NCBI GenBank assembly: GCA_934371135.1
Contig: CAKRNO010000017.1
Span: 1 to 34,305 of the forward strand
Length of the DNA: 34,305 bases
DNA from: an uncultured Eubacteriales bacterium
Lineage (GTDB): Bacteria > Bacillota > Clostridia > Oscillospirales > CAG-272
Direction: 5' to 3'
The notes beneath the pieces are model-generated. The model was given only the letters and a program-made list of their open reading frames with translations. It made no database searches and had not been told where the DNA came from. The first letter of the stretch is position 1; every line of letters starts with the position of its first letter. The position numbers and the translations under genes were made by a program. Shown here in pieces: positions 7,836 through 16,200 of the stretch.

Positions 7836-8216
7836 TTATCGAGCGGCTTTGATTGCGTCTTTTGTGCCCCAGTAAACGATCTTACCGGACTTGGCAAACA
7901 CCCAGTCGGACTCGTCGGCATTTTTCTTGTCTTTGTCGGACTCATCCTTCAAGCTCTCATAAGCAGTCTTGGCGTCTTCGGCGGATGCATAATAGCGGAT
8001 ATATACAACCTGCGTCTTTTTATTGTCATCGAGCTTCGTTCCGGTGACAATGGCTGTTGCCGAACCGAGTGCCGGCAGTTTCAGGGCAGTATAGCCCGCA
8101 TCTTTGAGTGCTGCTACAGCTTTGTCAGGGTCGGAGGCGGGTGCGCAGGAGGCGAGGAGCGCCACGCACATAACGGCGACGAGCGCGAGGGAGATGAACT
8201 GAACAAACTTTTTCAT
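7836..8216 (-). CDS. Small lipoprotein of unknown function
   Basis: The 126-residue product has a lipoprotein signal peptide with lipobox LASC (Cys24). The mature part is about 100 residues, mixed alpha/beta in appearance and rich in Lys and Asp. It contains the pattern VVYIRYYASAEDAKTAYES followed by a charged stretch and VFAKSGKIVYWGT. The AEDAKTAYE segment resembles a small ferredoxin-like or stress-type fold, but I do not recognise a family. It should be attached to the outer membrane-facing side of the cell. A strong own promoter, an AAAGGAA ribosome binding site and a terminator at its end indicate a single-gene transcript. Confidence 0.8.
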   Translation of the reverse strand: MKKFVQFISLALVAVMCVALLASCAPASDPDKAVAALKDAGYTALKLPALGSATAIVTGTKLDDNKKTQVVYIRYYASAEDAKTAYESLKDESDKDKKNADESDWVFAKSGKIVYWGTKDAIKAAR

Positions 8217-8266
8217 GTCAAATTCCTTTCCGAATAGTTTTTACCGCTTTTGCGGCTACCGTATTC

Positions 8267-8295
8267 ATTATAGCAACCAAAACAAAATGTGTCAA
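8267..8295 (-). promoter_or_regulatory. Consensus sigma-A promoter of the small lipoprotein gene
   Basis: On the minus strand TTGACA (8295-8290) and TATAAT (8272-8267) are separated by 17 nt. The leader contains a small CCGC-TTTT-GCGG hairpin, read here on the plus strand. Confidence 0.9.
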
Positions 8296-8421
8296 TCGAT
8301 ATTCACGATTTGTATCAAAACGCGCTTGCGCGTAAAGGGGGATGCACAAGGGCGGGCGGGAGGACGGACGTGCCCCGGACGGTTTCTGAAAACCGGAGGA
8401 TATAAATCCCCGCGAGATACC

Positions 8422-8450
8422 TTGCGCGTGGGGCTGCGGTGTGGTACAAT
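8422..8450 (+). promoter_or_regulatory. Candidate promoter of the NAD(P)HX dehydratase gene
   Basis: TTGCGC (8422-8427) and TACAAT (8445-8450) are separated by 17 nt. The gene starts about 55 nt after the expected transcription start. Confidence 0.6.
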
Positions 8451-8511
8451 CGGAAAGAGAGAGGGCGCAGACCGACGAGGGGTGCGCCGTATCACAAGGG
8501 AGGGGAAACGA

Positions 8512-9417
8512 ATGGCAATCGGGAGAGAACGGGAACTGACAGCCTGGCGCCTCGCGGAGATCTTCGCCGCGAGGGAAAGAGACTGCCATAAGGGGATGTT
8601 CGGCACTGTCGGGCTCCTCGCGGGGTGCGTCGCGTACAGCGGCGCCGCCAAGCTCGCCTGCCTCGCCGCTTCCGCGCTGCGTGCGGGGTGCGGCATCGCG
8701 CGGCTCGCCGTGCCGGAGAGCATCGTCCCCGGCGTGCTCCCGTATCTGCTCGAAAGCACGCTCTGCCCGATGCCGACCGATGAGCGCGGGTCGCTCCGGT
8801 ACGACCCACGCGCGGCGGAGGACTTTTCCCATGGGCTCAAAGCCGCCGCGGTCGGCATGGGGTGGGACACCGGCAGGTGCGACGATGCGTATCACGCCTA
8901 CCTCGCGGACCTTATGCAAAGGGAGGGGTTGTCTCTGCTCATCGACGCGGGCGGTATTACGGCGTTGAGCCGAAATTTGCGGCTCCTCTCCGACGCACGA
9001 GCAAAGATATTGCTGACGCCCCACCCGGGCGAATTCTCGCGCCTAACGGGGCTGGCAGCCGATAGGATCGCGGACGGGGCGGAGCCGCTCGCCGAGGCTT
9101 TCGCCCGGCAATACGGCTGCATTGTTCTGCTCAAAGGGCACATGACGGTGGTGACGGACGGGCGGGAGACCTACCTCGTCGAACGGGGCGGCGCCGGTAT
9201 GGCGACCGCCGGGAGCGGAGACGTGCTCTCCGGGATCCTCGCGGGGCTGCTCGGCTATCTGCCCCTGACCCCCGAGACGGTGGCGGCGGGCGCCACGCTC
9301 GCCGGGATCGCAGGGGAGATTGCCGAGGGGCGCATGACGGACATCGCCATGATCGCCTCCGACACCGTCGCCGCCCTGCCGGAGGCAATCCGCCGCTGCC
9401 GATCAGGGCAGATATAA
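8512..9417 (+). CDS. nnrD: ADP/ATP-dependent NAD(P)H-hydrate dehydratase
   Basis: The 301-residue protein is the YjeF C-terminal type (ribokinase-like fold) enzyme. It repairs hydrated NADH and NADPH by dehydration driven by nucleotide hydrolysis. Visible motifs are KGMFGTVGLLAG near the N-terminus, LLTPHPGEFSRL in the middle, KGHMTVVTDG, and the nucleotide/catalytic loop GMATAGSGDVLSGI with D237 in GSGD. The epimerase domain (YjeF N-terminal) is absent, so this is a single-domain form. I chose ATG 8512 because AGGGAGGGG lies just upstream; the open frame runs back to 8215 but has no homology there. It is apparently monocistronic. A 7-bp GC hairpin without a T-tract follows at 9434-9454. Confidence 0.9.
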   Translation: MAIGRERELTAWRLAEIFAARERDCHKGMFGTVGLLAGCVAYSGAAKLACLAASALRAGCGIARLAVPESIVPGVLPYLLESTLCPMPTDERGSLRYDPRAAEDFSHGLKAAAVGMGWDTGRCDDAYHAYLADLMQREGLSLLIDAGGITALSRNLRLLSDARAKILLTPHPGEFSRLTGLAADRIADGAEPLAEAFARQYGCIVLLKGHMTVVTDGRETYLVERGGAGMATAGSGDVLSGILAGLLGYLPLTPETVAAGATLAGIAGEIAEGRMTDIAMIASDTVAALPEAIRRCRSGQI

Positions 9418-9519
9418 ACGGGCACCGCACCGGCGCCCCCGCCACAGGGGGGCGTCGCTGTCTACACACCGGACCGGGACGTGCGCCGGAGCGTTTCCCC
9501 TTTTCCTTTGCATTTTGTC

Positions 9520-9547
9520 TTGACAAAGCCCGAAAAACTGTTATAAT
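9520..9547 (+). promoter_or_regulatory. Promoter of the tRNA-Ala gene
   Basis: TTGACA (9520-9525) and TATAAT (9542-9547) are separated by 16 nt, about 35 nt upstream of the tRNA. Confidence 0.85.
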
Positions 9548-9581
9548 ATTTTTTGCATGACGGAGGTTTCGTCCGCCGACC

Positions 9582-9657
9582 GGGGGTATAGCTCAGCTGG
9601 GAGAGCGATGCGTTCGCAACGCATAGGTCACGAGTTCGAGTCTCGTTATCTCCACCA
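9582..9657 (+). tRNA. tRNA-Ala, anticodon CGC
   Basis: The 76-nt sequence folds into a complete cloverleaf. The acceptor stem pairs 9582-9588 with 9647-9653 and includes the G3-U70 wobble that defines alanine identity. The D-stem is GCTC/GAGC. The anticodon stem ATGCG/CGCAT encloses loop TTCGCAA with anticodon CGC at 9615-9617. The T-arm is ACGAG-TTCGAGT-CTCGT. Discriminator A9654 is followed by an encoded CCA. It reads GCG codons, which suits a GC-rich genome. Confidence 0.97.
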
Positions 9658-9658
9658 C

Positions 9659-9685
9659 AAGGCACTTCGAGAGAAGTGCCTTTTT
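9659..9685 (+). terminator. Intrinsic terminator of the tRNA transcript
   Basis: AAGGCACTTC (9659-9668) pairs with GAAGTGCCTT around loop GAGA, and the run of T residues continues to 9685. It starts 2 nt after the CCA end. Confidence 0.92.
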
Positions 9686-9973
9686 CGTTTTGCGTAGAAT
9701 GGATGCACAAAGCGGGCGCCGCTCCATTGAGGAAAAGTCACAATCTACGGACAAATTGGGGTCGTACCCCGGGGAATTAGGTTGACAAAAAAATATAGTA
9801 ATGGTATAATTTTTTGTATTTATATGTAGGATGGGTTGTTGTGCCCGTGCGTCGTAACGCTATACCGGCATCGCCGGACGCAACACAAAAACCGATCCAC
9901 TTACGGCCTGGCAGTATGCGGAGAGCGCTACCCGCGGCACCGGGCGACGGGAGTTTCCGAGAAGGATATGAGT
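9686..9973 (+). promoter_or_regulatory. Promoter and long leader of the polysaccharide operon
   Basis: TTGACA (9782-9787) and TATAAT (9805-9810) are separated by 17 nt, a full-consensus promoter. About 157 nt of leader follow before the first start codon. The leader has a small CCGGC-ATC-GCCGG hairpin but no recognisable riboswitch. A GGGG-TCGTA-CCCC hairpin (9758-9770) lies just upstream of the promoter. Confidence 0.85.
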
Positions 9974-11179
9974 ATGTCACGAGGAGAGTATAAGGCGATG
10001 AGTGCAACGGCAGATGTCAGAACAGCAGCCCCTGACCGCGCTCCTGCGGCGGTCGGCGCGCCCGTGCGAGAGCCGCTGCGGGTCGCGCAGATCATCGGCA
10101 TCACGGGGTGTGGCGGGGTGGAATCCGTCATCTGGAACAATTACCTGCACATCGACCGCGAAAAGGTGCAGTTCGACTTCTTCGTGGAAAGCACGTCGAA
10201 GATCATTGACCGCGATACCATCGAAAAGATGGGGGGACGGGTGTATATCATCCCTTCATACCGGAAGCCGGTGGGGTATGTCCGTGCGCTGCGGCGCATC
10301 TTCCGGGAGAACCGGTACGATATCGTCCATGTGAACATGAACGCCGTCTCCGCGCTTGCCCTGTATGCTGCGAAGCGGGAGGGTATCCGGGTCAGGATTC
10401 TGCACAATCACAATACCTGGGGGCGGCGGGAGTTGCGCCGCAATCTCATCAAGGCGGTGCTCCGTCCGAGTGCCAAATGGTTCGCGACCGAGTACTGGGC
10501 GTGCTCCGAAAAAGCAGCCGTCTGGATGTACGGCAAGAAACGGGTACGGCAGGGTAAGGTCCATATCTGGAACAATGCAGTGGACGTCAGCCGGTTTGCC
10601 TGCCCGCTGACAGCGGGGGATGAGGTGCGTGACGCTCTCCGGTGGGGCGATGCTCCCATTGTCGGGCATATCGGCAGGTTCGTCACGCAGAAAAACCACA
10701 CGTTCCTGATGGATATATTTGCGGCGGTGCATAAAAAACGGCCGGATGCGAGACTGCTTTTGCTCGGGGACGGTCCGCTCCTCGACAAAACAAAGAAGAA
10801 GGCGGAGACCCTCGGGCTCCTGCCGTACATATCCTTCGCCGGGGTCCACAAGCACACGGAGAAGTATTATGCCGCGATGGATGTATTCGTCCTGCCGTCG
10901 CTGTACGAGGGGCTGCCCGTCGTCGGCGTGGAGGCACAGGCGGCGGGGCTACCCGCACTGTTCTCCGATAAGATCACCGCGGAGACGCTCATGACCCCGG
11001 AGGCAGAGATGGTGCCGCTCTCTGCCGCGCCGGAGGTGTGGGCAGACAAGATCATTGCGCGTTTCCCCCGGGGGGCACGCACCCGTGTGACGGGCGCGAT
11101 CCCTGCCGCCTTCAATATCCGGGAGCAGGGAGAACGCCTGACGCGCATTTATGAGGAGTTGAGTGGCTGTGACAGATAA
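9974..11179 (+). CDS. Family 4 glycosyltransferase (EpsF-like)
   Basis: This retaining GT-B glycosyltransferase of about 400 residues adds a sugar from a nucleotide donor during surface-polysaccharide assembly at the inner membrane face. An N-terminal GITGCGGVE loop (about 42-50) matches the GxGGxE acceptor-domain motif. The C-terminal donor domain begins near VGHIGRFVTQKNH, with LLLLGDGPL downstream. The family E-x7-E motif is E312 to E320 in YEGLPVVGVEA. The exact start is uncertain: ATG 9974 has AAGGA 7 nt upstream, while ATG 9968 and ATG 9998 (GAGGAG upstream) are also in frame. The first 35 residues are low complexity and unconserved. It overlaps the next gene by 17 nt. Confidence 0.88.
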   Translation: MSRGEYKAMSATADVRTAAPDRAPAAVGAPVREPLRVAQIIGITGCGGVESVIWNNYLHIDREKVQFDFFVESTSKIIDRDTIEKMGGRVYIIPSYRKPVGYVRALRRIFRENRYDIVHVNMNAVSALALYAAKREGIRVRILHNHNTWGRRELRRNLIKAVLRPSAKWFATEYWACSEKAAVWMYGKKRVRQGKVHIWNNAVDVSRFACPLTAGDEVRDALRWGDAPIVGHIGRFVTQKNHTFLMDIFAAVHKKRPDARLLLLGDGPLLDKTKKKAETLGLLPYISFAGVHKHTEKYYAAMDVFVLPSLYEGLPVVGVEAQAAGLPALFSDKITAETLMTPEAEMVPLSAAPEVWADKIIARFPRGARTRVTGAIPAAFNIREQGERLTRIYEELSGCDR

Positions 11180-12476
11180 GATCGATACCGGCAGCAGACG
11201 CTGTCGTTTCCAGTGGCTGTATGACCTGACCATGCTCCTGATGCCGGTCGGCCTCAGCGGCATCGGCATCATCAGCGCGGATTCTCCGCTCGGCAATGTG
11301 TCATTCGGCGACGTTCTCATCATCCCGCTGTTTCTGCTCCAGCTCCTGGAGTATGCGGGGCGGAGGCGCGTCTCGCCGGCAGAAAAGTATATCAACGAGC
11401 GGTATATGCTGTTCGCCGCCGTGTTCCTGCTCCTGCCCGTACTCAGTCTTTGGAATGTAATCCGCTTTGACGGATCCCTGCGGACATCGGGGATGTCAAT
11501 CCTCAAGCTGGCAGTGTGCCTTTTGTACGGGTTTGTGTATATCCGTTACTGCTCTGCGGCAAGCAGGGAGCAATGGGAGCATTTTGTCAAGGTGGGGGCT
11601 GTCGCGGGCATGATCTTCTCCCTTTCCTGCATCGCCGGGATGCTGCTGTATTTCGCCGTCGGTGCCAACCCGTTCGTCGACGCGTATGCCACGACCTTCC
11701 GCGCCACCGGCTTCCAGGAGGACCCTAACCTCGCGGCGATTTTCCAGCTGATGTCCTTCTCTTATGTGCTCATGTGGTACCGCTTTACAAAACGGAAGCT
11801 CGGCGTCGCCCTTGTGGCGGCGGTGGTCCTGGCAGGCACACTCTGCACCACCTCCAAGGCGATGGTGCTCACGCTTGCGGCGACGCTGCTCGTCGTGACG
11901 GTAGTGCTTTGCTTTGCGCGGCGCTCCCGGGCGATTTTCGGTGTTCTCATCGCGCTGCTCGTCGGTACGGTCACCGTGGGAATCGTGTATAAATACACCC
12001 CATATCTGGACTCTTTGGTGACGCGGCTCGGAGACCTCGGCAGTGAGGACAGCTCGGTTGTTATGACGGGGCGCTCCTACCAGTGGGAAGCGGCGTTTGA
12101 GATTCTGTTTGCCAACCCTCTGAATTTTTTCTTCGGGGTCGGGATCGGTCTTTACCAGACCGCCGCGAATGCATACGGGTTTTACACGATTTCGTACTCC
12201 GTACACAATACGATGCTCTCGTTCCTCGTGGAATGCGGCGTCGGGCAATTTCTCCTGCTCCTCGGCACCATGCTGTACCTCGCCGTGGTTCTGATTGCCC
12301 GTACGGTGAAATCGCGCAACGCGTTTTATCCCTGCGCACTATGGGGCGTGGTTGCGATTGCAATCTTCATGAACTCACTGAATTTCCAGAATAACCGCAT
12401 GAGTTACGTTTTTCTGGCTTTCGTCGCGGCATCTGCCTGCCGCTTCCGACTGAACAAAACCGACACGTTAGGATGA
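11163..12476 (+). CDS. Wzy/O-antigen-ligase-like polysaccharide polymerase
   Basis: The 437-residue polytopic membrane protein has about ten predicted membrane helices. Its largest loop, outside the membrane, holds the Wzy_C/WaaL-type pattern: MTGRSYQW with R304, then a ten-residue turn GVGIGLYQ, and SVHNTMLSFL with H348. Arg and His at these places are typical of O-antigen ligases and polymerases, which join lipid-linked repeat units. GTG 11163 is 4 nt after AGGAG; GTG 11169 is a plausible alternative start. It lies between the glycosyltransferase and the LicD gene, and with the Wzx-like flippase gene two places downstream it forms a Wzx/Wzy pair. Polymerase or ligase cannot be decided from the sequence. 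Confidence 0.85.
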   Translation: MAVTDKIDTGSRRCRFQWLYDLTMLLMPVGLSGIGIISADSPLGNVSFGDVLIIPLFLLQLLEYAGRRRVSPAEKYINERYMLFAAVFLLLPVLSLWNVIRFDGSLRTSGMSILKLAVCLLYGFVYIRYCSAASREQWEHFVKVGAVAGMIFSLSCIAGMLLYFAVGANPFVDAYATTFRATGFQEDPNLAAIFQLMSFSYVLMWYRFTKRKLGVALVAAVVLAGTLCTTSKAMVLTLAATLLVVTVVLCFARRSRAIFGVLIALLVGTVTVGIVYKYTPYLDSLVTRLGDLGSEDSSVVMTGRSYQWEAAFEILFANPLNFFFGVGIGLYQTAANAYGFYTISYSVHNTMLSFLVECGVGQFLLLLGTMLYLAVVLIARTVKSRNAFYPCALWGVVAIAIFMNSLNFQNNRMSYVFLAFVAASACRFRLNKTDTLG

Positions 12477-12480
12477 GGGT

Positions 12481-13278
12481 ATGGAACTGAAACAGTATCA
12501 GGATATTTTGCTCGGTATGGTAACCGATTTCGCGGCGATGTGCCGCGAGACCGGCATACACTTTTATCTGGTCGGCGGCGGCTCCCTCGGGGCTGTCCGC
12601 CACAACGGCTTCATCCCGTGGGATGATGATCTGGATATTGCTTTGCCTCGGCGGGATTATGACCGCCTGCCGGAGCTCGTCAGGCAATGTCTGCCTGCCA
12701 ATTATGAACTCATCTATCGCGAGAATGCGCGGATCTACCAGCTGCTGGACCGCAATCATCCGATTACAATGGTCAATAACAACATGGCGATGGAGAACGG
12801 CACCTCGTATTTCGCTTTCATCGACCTGTTCCCGCTGGACGGATGCCCTGCCGGTGAGAGGGCGAGAAAGCGCTATATCCGCAAGCAGAAACGTCTGCGT
12901 TTCTGGTACAAGCTGTGCTACATTCAGTACTGCCATCCGGGCGGGAACCACTCGCGCCTCGAAAACCTCGTGATCCGGATCGCGAGGGGGCTGCACACAG
13001 AAAAACTGCTCGCAAGGCGCCGCCCGCGCATCGGGGAAAAATGGGAGGCACTGGTCAGAAAATATGATTATGAGACCAGCGAATGGGTGACTGCTTCATA
13101 TGGCATATACGGCATCCGCGATACCTTCCCGCGCACCGTGGTGGGGGAGGGGCTGCTGCTGCCGTTTGAAAACACGGAGCTCCCCATCTTTGAAAATTAT
13201 GACAGATACCTGACGCAGCTATACGGAGATTATATGACGCCGGTCAAAATGAAAGGAAAGGCGCACCTCGCCGAGTGA
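12481..13278 (+). CDS. LicD family phosphotransferase
   Basis: The 265-residue protein carries the LicD/FKRP nucleotidyltransferase-fold core. GGGSLGAVRHNGFIPWDDD begins at residue 32, and acidic residues D48, D49, D50 and D52 supply the metal site. FAFIDLFPLDGCP is the second family block. LicD proteins transfer phospho-groups such as phosphocholine, or a related phospho-sugar moiety, onto cell-surface glycans. The position between the polymerase and flippase genes suggests it decorates the repeat unit. No choline kinase or cytidylyltransferase gene (LicA, LicC) is in the window, so phosphocholine should not be assumed. Translation starts 4 nt after the upstream stop. Confidence 0.9.
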   Translation: MELKQYQDILLGMVTDFAAMCRETGIHFYLVGGGSLGAVRHNGFIPWDDDLDIALPRRDYDRLPELVRQCLPANYELIYRENARIYQLLDRNHPITMVNNNMAMENGTSYFAFIDLFPLDGCPAGERARKRYIRKQKRLRFWYKLCYIQYCHPGGNHSRLENLVIRIARGLHTEKLLARRRPRIGEKWEALVRKYDYETSEWVTASYGIYGIRDTFPRTVVGEGLLLPFENTELPIFENYDRYLTQLYGDYMTPVKMKGKAHLAE

Positions 13279-13282
13279 TACC

Positions 13283-14686
13283 ATGAGTCTCGTTCTTCTG
13301 TTCAGCATCCTTATCAAGGGGATCGGTGCGCTCCTCGAAATCGTCAATCAGGCACTGATCACCAATACCGTCGGTGTCGCCGCCTACGGTGAATACGCAG
13401 TTTATCTCAACGTCATTGACGTCCTGTTCTGGGTGCTTTTTTCAGGGATTATCAAGTGTAACGCTTTTTATCTGTCCGACGCATCGGTCAGTATCAGATC
13501 CTACAAGAAAAAATATTATCTCTTTTACCTCCTGCCGGTAGCCGTCATTGCCCTCGCCCTGACCCTTGCTCTGCGAAAGTGGCACTATACGTTCGTTATC
13601 GTTACGCTGTTCCTCTACATCGTCATGTACGACAGCAGCAGTGTTACGATGGCGCGCGGGCACTACTACCGGTCACTCGTCGGGGAATACGCAATCGGAC
13701 GACTGGTGAACTTCGGCGGGATTCTCCTTCTGCGCCTCTCCGGTAAAATGACCGTCACGGCGCTGCTCACCGTGTATTTCATTCAGTTCGCGGTGGTGAT
13801 CGTTTATTACCGCATAGCGACCCTCATCGGGAAACGGGATGCCGCCCCCACGACGGAGCAGCATATTCCGCCGCAGAAGGTACTGCGCCTCCAGATCTCG
13901 GACGCGGGCTCGGGGCTTGTGACCCAGGCGCCGGTTATCCTGCAATACGTTCTGGCGGGAGCGTACTACGCCGGCTTTGTCAATATCGTGGTGCTGGTCA
14001 AACGACTGGTGAATTTCATCACGGGACCTACGGCCAAAATCTTTATGCCCGAGTTCTCGCGCCTCTACCGTGCGAACGAACCGGAGGGAATACGACGGTT
14101 TTACTCGCTCGTCATGCAAATACAGATGCTGTTCATCGGTATGCTGGCGATCCCTATGCTGGCGTTCCCGGACATTCTGCTCCGGATCTTCAGCGAGGAG
14201 CTCATTGACCATATCACGATGTTCCGTGTGGTATCGCTCATCTTTCTGGTCTCTGCCACGCTCGGGCCCTCCACGAGTCTGCTCGATATGACAGGGCGGG
14301 AGAGAACCGGTAATATCGTGAAACTCATTTCTATCATTCTGATGGTCATCACCTGGTGTGTCATGTACCCGTTCAGCCCTCTGTTTTCGCTGTTCGGGCT
14401 TTGCGTGCAGGCTGCCGTTGAGACCGCCGCAAAGTTTATCCTGGCAGTCAGGTGGTTCGGTCGCCTGCCGCAGCCGCTCTGGCGGTACCTGCTCATGTGG
14501 TTGCCCGCCATCGTTGTCGGGTCGGTCGTTATGATCTTCCCGGTGCCGAGCAACATTCCGGCGATGATCCTTGCGGAGGTTGCGATGGGGATCCTGACGG
14601 TTGCCGTTTTCTTTGTGGACCCTGCGACCCGTAAGATGATCCTCGAAAAACTGCGGAGCTACCGGGGCAAAAAGAGCGAGCCCTGA
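13283..14686 (+). CDS. Wzx-like polysaccharide flippase
   Basis: The 467-residue membrane protein has about 12-14 predicted helices in the MOP-superfamily pattern (polysaccharide biosynthesis protein family). Typical features are an N-terminal helix pair followed by GEYAVYLNVIDV, a mid-protein KRLVNFITGPTAKIFMPEFS segment, and an LDMTGRERTGNIVK loop before the last helices. It would flip lipid-linked repeat units to the outer face for the polymerase encoded two genes upstream. The start follows the LicD stop by 4 nt. Only one glycosyltransferase is present nearby, so the units must be started elsewhere. Confidence 0.87.
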   Translation: MSLVLLFSILIKGIGALLEIVNQALITNTVGVAAYGEYAVYLNVIDVLFWVLFSGIIKCNAFYLSDASVSIRSYKKKYYLFYLLPVAVIALALTLALRKWHYTFVIVTLFLYIVMYDSSSVTMARGHYYRSLVGEYAIGRLVNFGGILLLRLSGKMTVTALLTVYFIQFAVVIVYYRIATLIGKRDAAPTTEQHIPPQKVLRLQISDAGSGLVTQAPVILQYVLAGAYYAGFVNIVVLVKRLVNFITGPTAKIFMPEFSRLYRANEPEGIRRFYSLVMQIQMLFIGMLAIPMLAFPDILLRIFSEELIDHITMFRVVSLIFLVSATLGPSTSLLDMTGRERTGNIVKLISIILMVITWCVMYPFSPLFSLFGLCVQAAVETAAKFILAVRWFGRLPQPLWRYLLMWLPAIVVGSVVMIFPVPSNIPAMILAEVAMGILTVAVFFVDPATRKMILEKLRSYRGKKSEP

Positions 14687-14721
14687 AGCGCCGCTAAAGA
14701 TGCTGTAAAGGATAATGTCCG

Positions 14722-15870
14722 ATGACACGACCGAACAAAGCCGATTTTGATCGAGCGGCGAACGGATTGCTGACGATCTTCAAAACATACGGCGATCTGT
14801 ACAAGCTGGCAGACCACAACGGGCTCCTGCCGCTCGTTTATGCGCTGGAGCCTGCGGAGGCATGGCGGAACAAGTATTCCGTGCTCGTCGCGCAGGATGC
14901 CTGCCAGCGGCAGGCGCTGGAGGAGATCACGGCTGCTGCCCGGGAAAAGCACATCCCGCTCATCCCGGTCAAGGGGTTCCGCATCAAGGATCTGTACCCC
15001 GCCTCCTGGATGCGCCCGATGTACGATCTGGACTTCCTGTACTGGCAGGAGGACAGAGACGCTCTGTTCTCCGCCATGGAGGCGCTCGGCTATGCGCCGG
15101 AAACGGTGGACGCGTACAATCACGACGAGTTCTACCGCCCGCCGTTTCTGTATGTGGAGCTCCACCGCGAGCTCATCGCAGGCGTGCATGAGACGGCACG
15201 TTACTTCTCCGATATCCGGGAAAGGTCGGTCACCGATGAGACGGGCAGGCGCGACCTCACGGAGGAAGATCACTACCTGTATTTTACGGCACATTTTCAC
15301 AAGCACCTGTGCGAGCACGGCGGGACGGGGATCCGGAGCCTTTTCGACCTGTTTTTGCTGAACCGGTCGAGATCTGCCTCTTTTGATGACAAAAAGGTCG
15401 CACGGGAGCTGAAACGGATGGGGCTGGATGCCTTTTCCGCCCGGTACAGCCGTATGGCAGAAGATCTTTTCGGCAGTGAGGAGCCGGTCATAGCACCCTG
15501 GGAGGCGGAGCTCGACTATATGCTGAAAAGCGGCACCTACGGCTCGGTGGAAAACAAGTTCGAGCAGCGGTACGGGAGGTCGAAGAACCGGGTCTCTTAT
15601 GTGTTTCGTCGTCTGTTCCCCACCTATCGGGATATGTGCGCCTATTATCCGTGCCTCGCTGGCAAGCCGCTCCTGCTCCCGTTCTATTATCTGCGCCGTA
15701 TGGTCGAGGCGGTGACCATCCACCGGCATGAGCTGAAGCGGGAGCTGCGTATGCTCTCCCGCAAAAAGGAAAAGCATCCGACCCCCGGCGGGGGGAGCGC
15801 CGTGACGCCGGCGTCGGATGCGGCAGACGGACACGGGGCGGAGGATCGGGCGGATCACGGGGACATCTGA
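14722..15870 (+). CDS. Nucleotidyltransferase-fold protein (NTP_transf_5-like)
   Basis: The 382-residue protein resembles the uncharacterised nucleotidyltransferase family found in polysaccharide clusters. The core is HIPLIPVKGFRIKDLYP (KG at 84-85) followed by MRPMYDLDFLY, with paired acidic residues D102 and D104. VELHREL and HLCEHGGTGIRSLFDLFLL are further family-type blocks. Such proteins probably transfer a phospho- or nucleotidyl group to a glycan, but no activity is established. The last 35 residues are low complexity and rich in Gly, Ala and Asp. It is the final gene of the polysaccharide operon. Confidence 0.8.
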   Translation: MTRPNKADFDRAANGLLTIFKTYGDLYKLADHNGLLPLVYALEPAEAWRNKYSVLVAQDACQRQALEEITAAAREKHIPLIPVKGFRIKDLYPASWMRPMYDLDFLYWQEDRDALFSAMEALGYAPETVDAYNHDEFYRPPFLYVELHRELIAGVHETARYFSDIRERSVTDETGRRDLTEEDHYLYFTAHFHKHLCEHGGTGIRSLFDLFLLNRSRSASFDDKKVARELKRMGLDAFSARYSRMAEDLFGSEEPVIAPWEAELDYMLKSGTYGSVENKFEQRYGRSKNRVSYVFRRLFPTYRDMCAYYPCLAGKPLLLPFYYLRRMVEAVTIHRHELKRELRMLSRKKEKHPTPGGGSAVTPASDAADGHGAEDRADHGDI

Positions 15871-15922
15871 CCGGGTCATTCATTCCGGACAATAGGACTT
15901 TCTCTTTTGCCGGAGAACCATC

Positions 15923-15960
15923 GCGGAGCGCGTTCCTATCGGAAACGCGCTCCGCTTTTT
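15923..15960 (+). terminator. Intrinsic terminator of the polysaccharide operon
   Basis: A 12-bp stem (15923-15934 with 15944-15955) is followed by TTTTT. It marks the end of the operon that began at 9974. Confidence 0.92.
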
Positions 15961-16000
15961 GTCGGTGGATTCCATTTTTCGGCAAAAATGACCGTTCGGC

Positions 16001-16029
16001 TTGTCAAGGTGCCCGGAAAATGGTAGAAT
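16001..16029 (+). promoter_or_regulatory. Promoter of the GalNAc-salvage operon
   Basis: TTGTCA (16001-16006) and TAGAAT (16024-16029) are separated by 17 nt. The first gene of the operon starts about 165 nt downstream. Confidence 0.75.
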
Positions 16030-16200
16030 AATAAAAACGTAGCGATATCCGGCAGCTGCCCGGGAGGCGGTGGTGCGCTCACACGCCGTCGGTAAGCTGT
16101 CCCGCGGGCAAATCGCATTTCTGTGTGACGGGAGAGGACCGGCAGCCGGGTCACCGGAAAAATTTGTCCCCATATATAACATTTGAGGAAAGAATAACCT

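Larger units (their letters stand above)
15871..16200 (+). other. 330-nt gap: terminator, promoter and leader
   Basis: The gap holds the polysaccharide-operon terminator (15923-15960), then the promoter of the GalNAc operon (16001-16029), then a leader of about 165 nt. The leader is GC-rich, with short complementary GC runs (CAGCTGCCCGGG near 16051, CTGTCCCGCGGG near 16097). No gene or known riboswitch was recognised in it. Confidence 0.6.

Noticed and set aside
9434..9454. A terminator for the dehydratase gene
   Set aside because: The 7-bp GC hairpin is not followed by a T-tract.
9582..9657. An integration site at the tRNA-Ala gene
   Set aside because: No integrase gene and no duplicated tRNA 3' end were seen in the flanking sequence.
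9836..9973. An N-terminal extension of the glycosyltransferase starting at 9836, or a leader peptide in this stretch
   Set aside because: It has no ribosome binding site, no family similarity, and resembles an untranslated leader after the promoter at 9782-9810.
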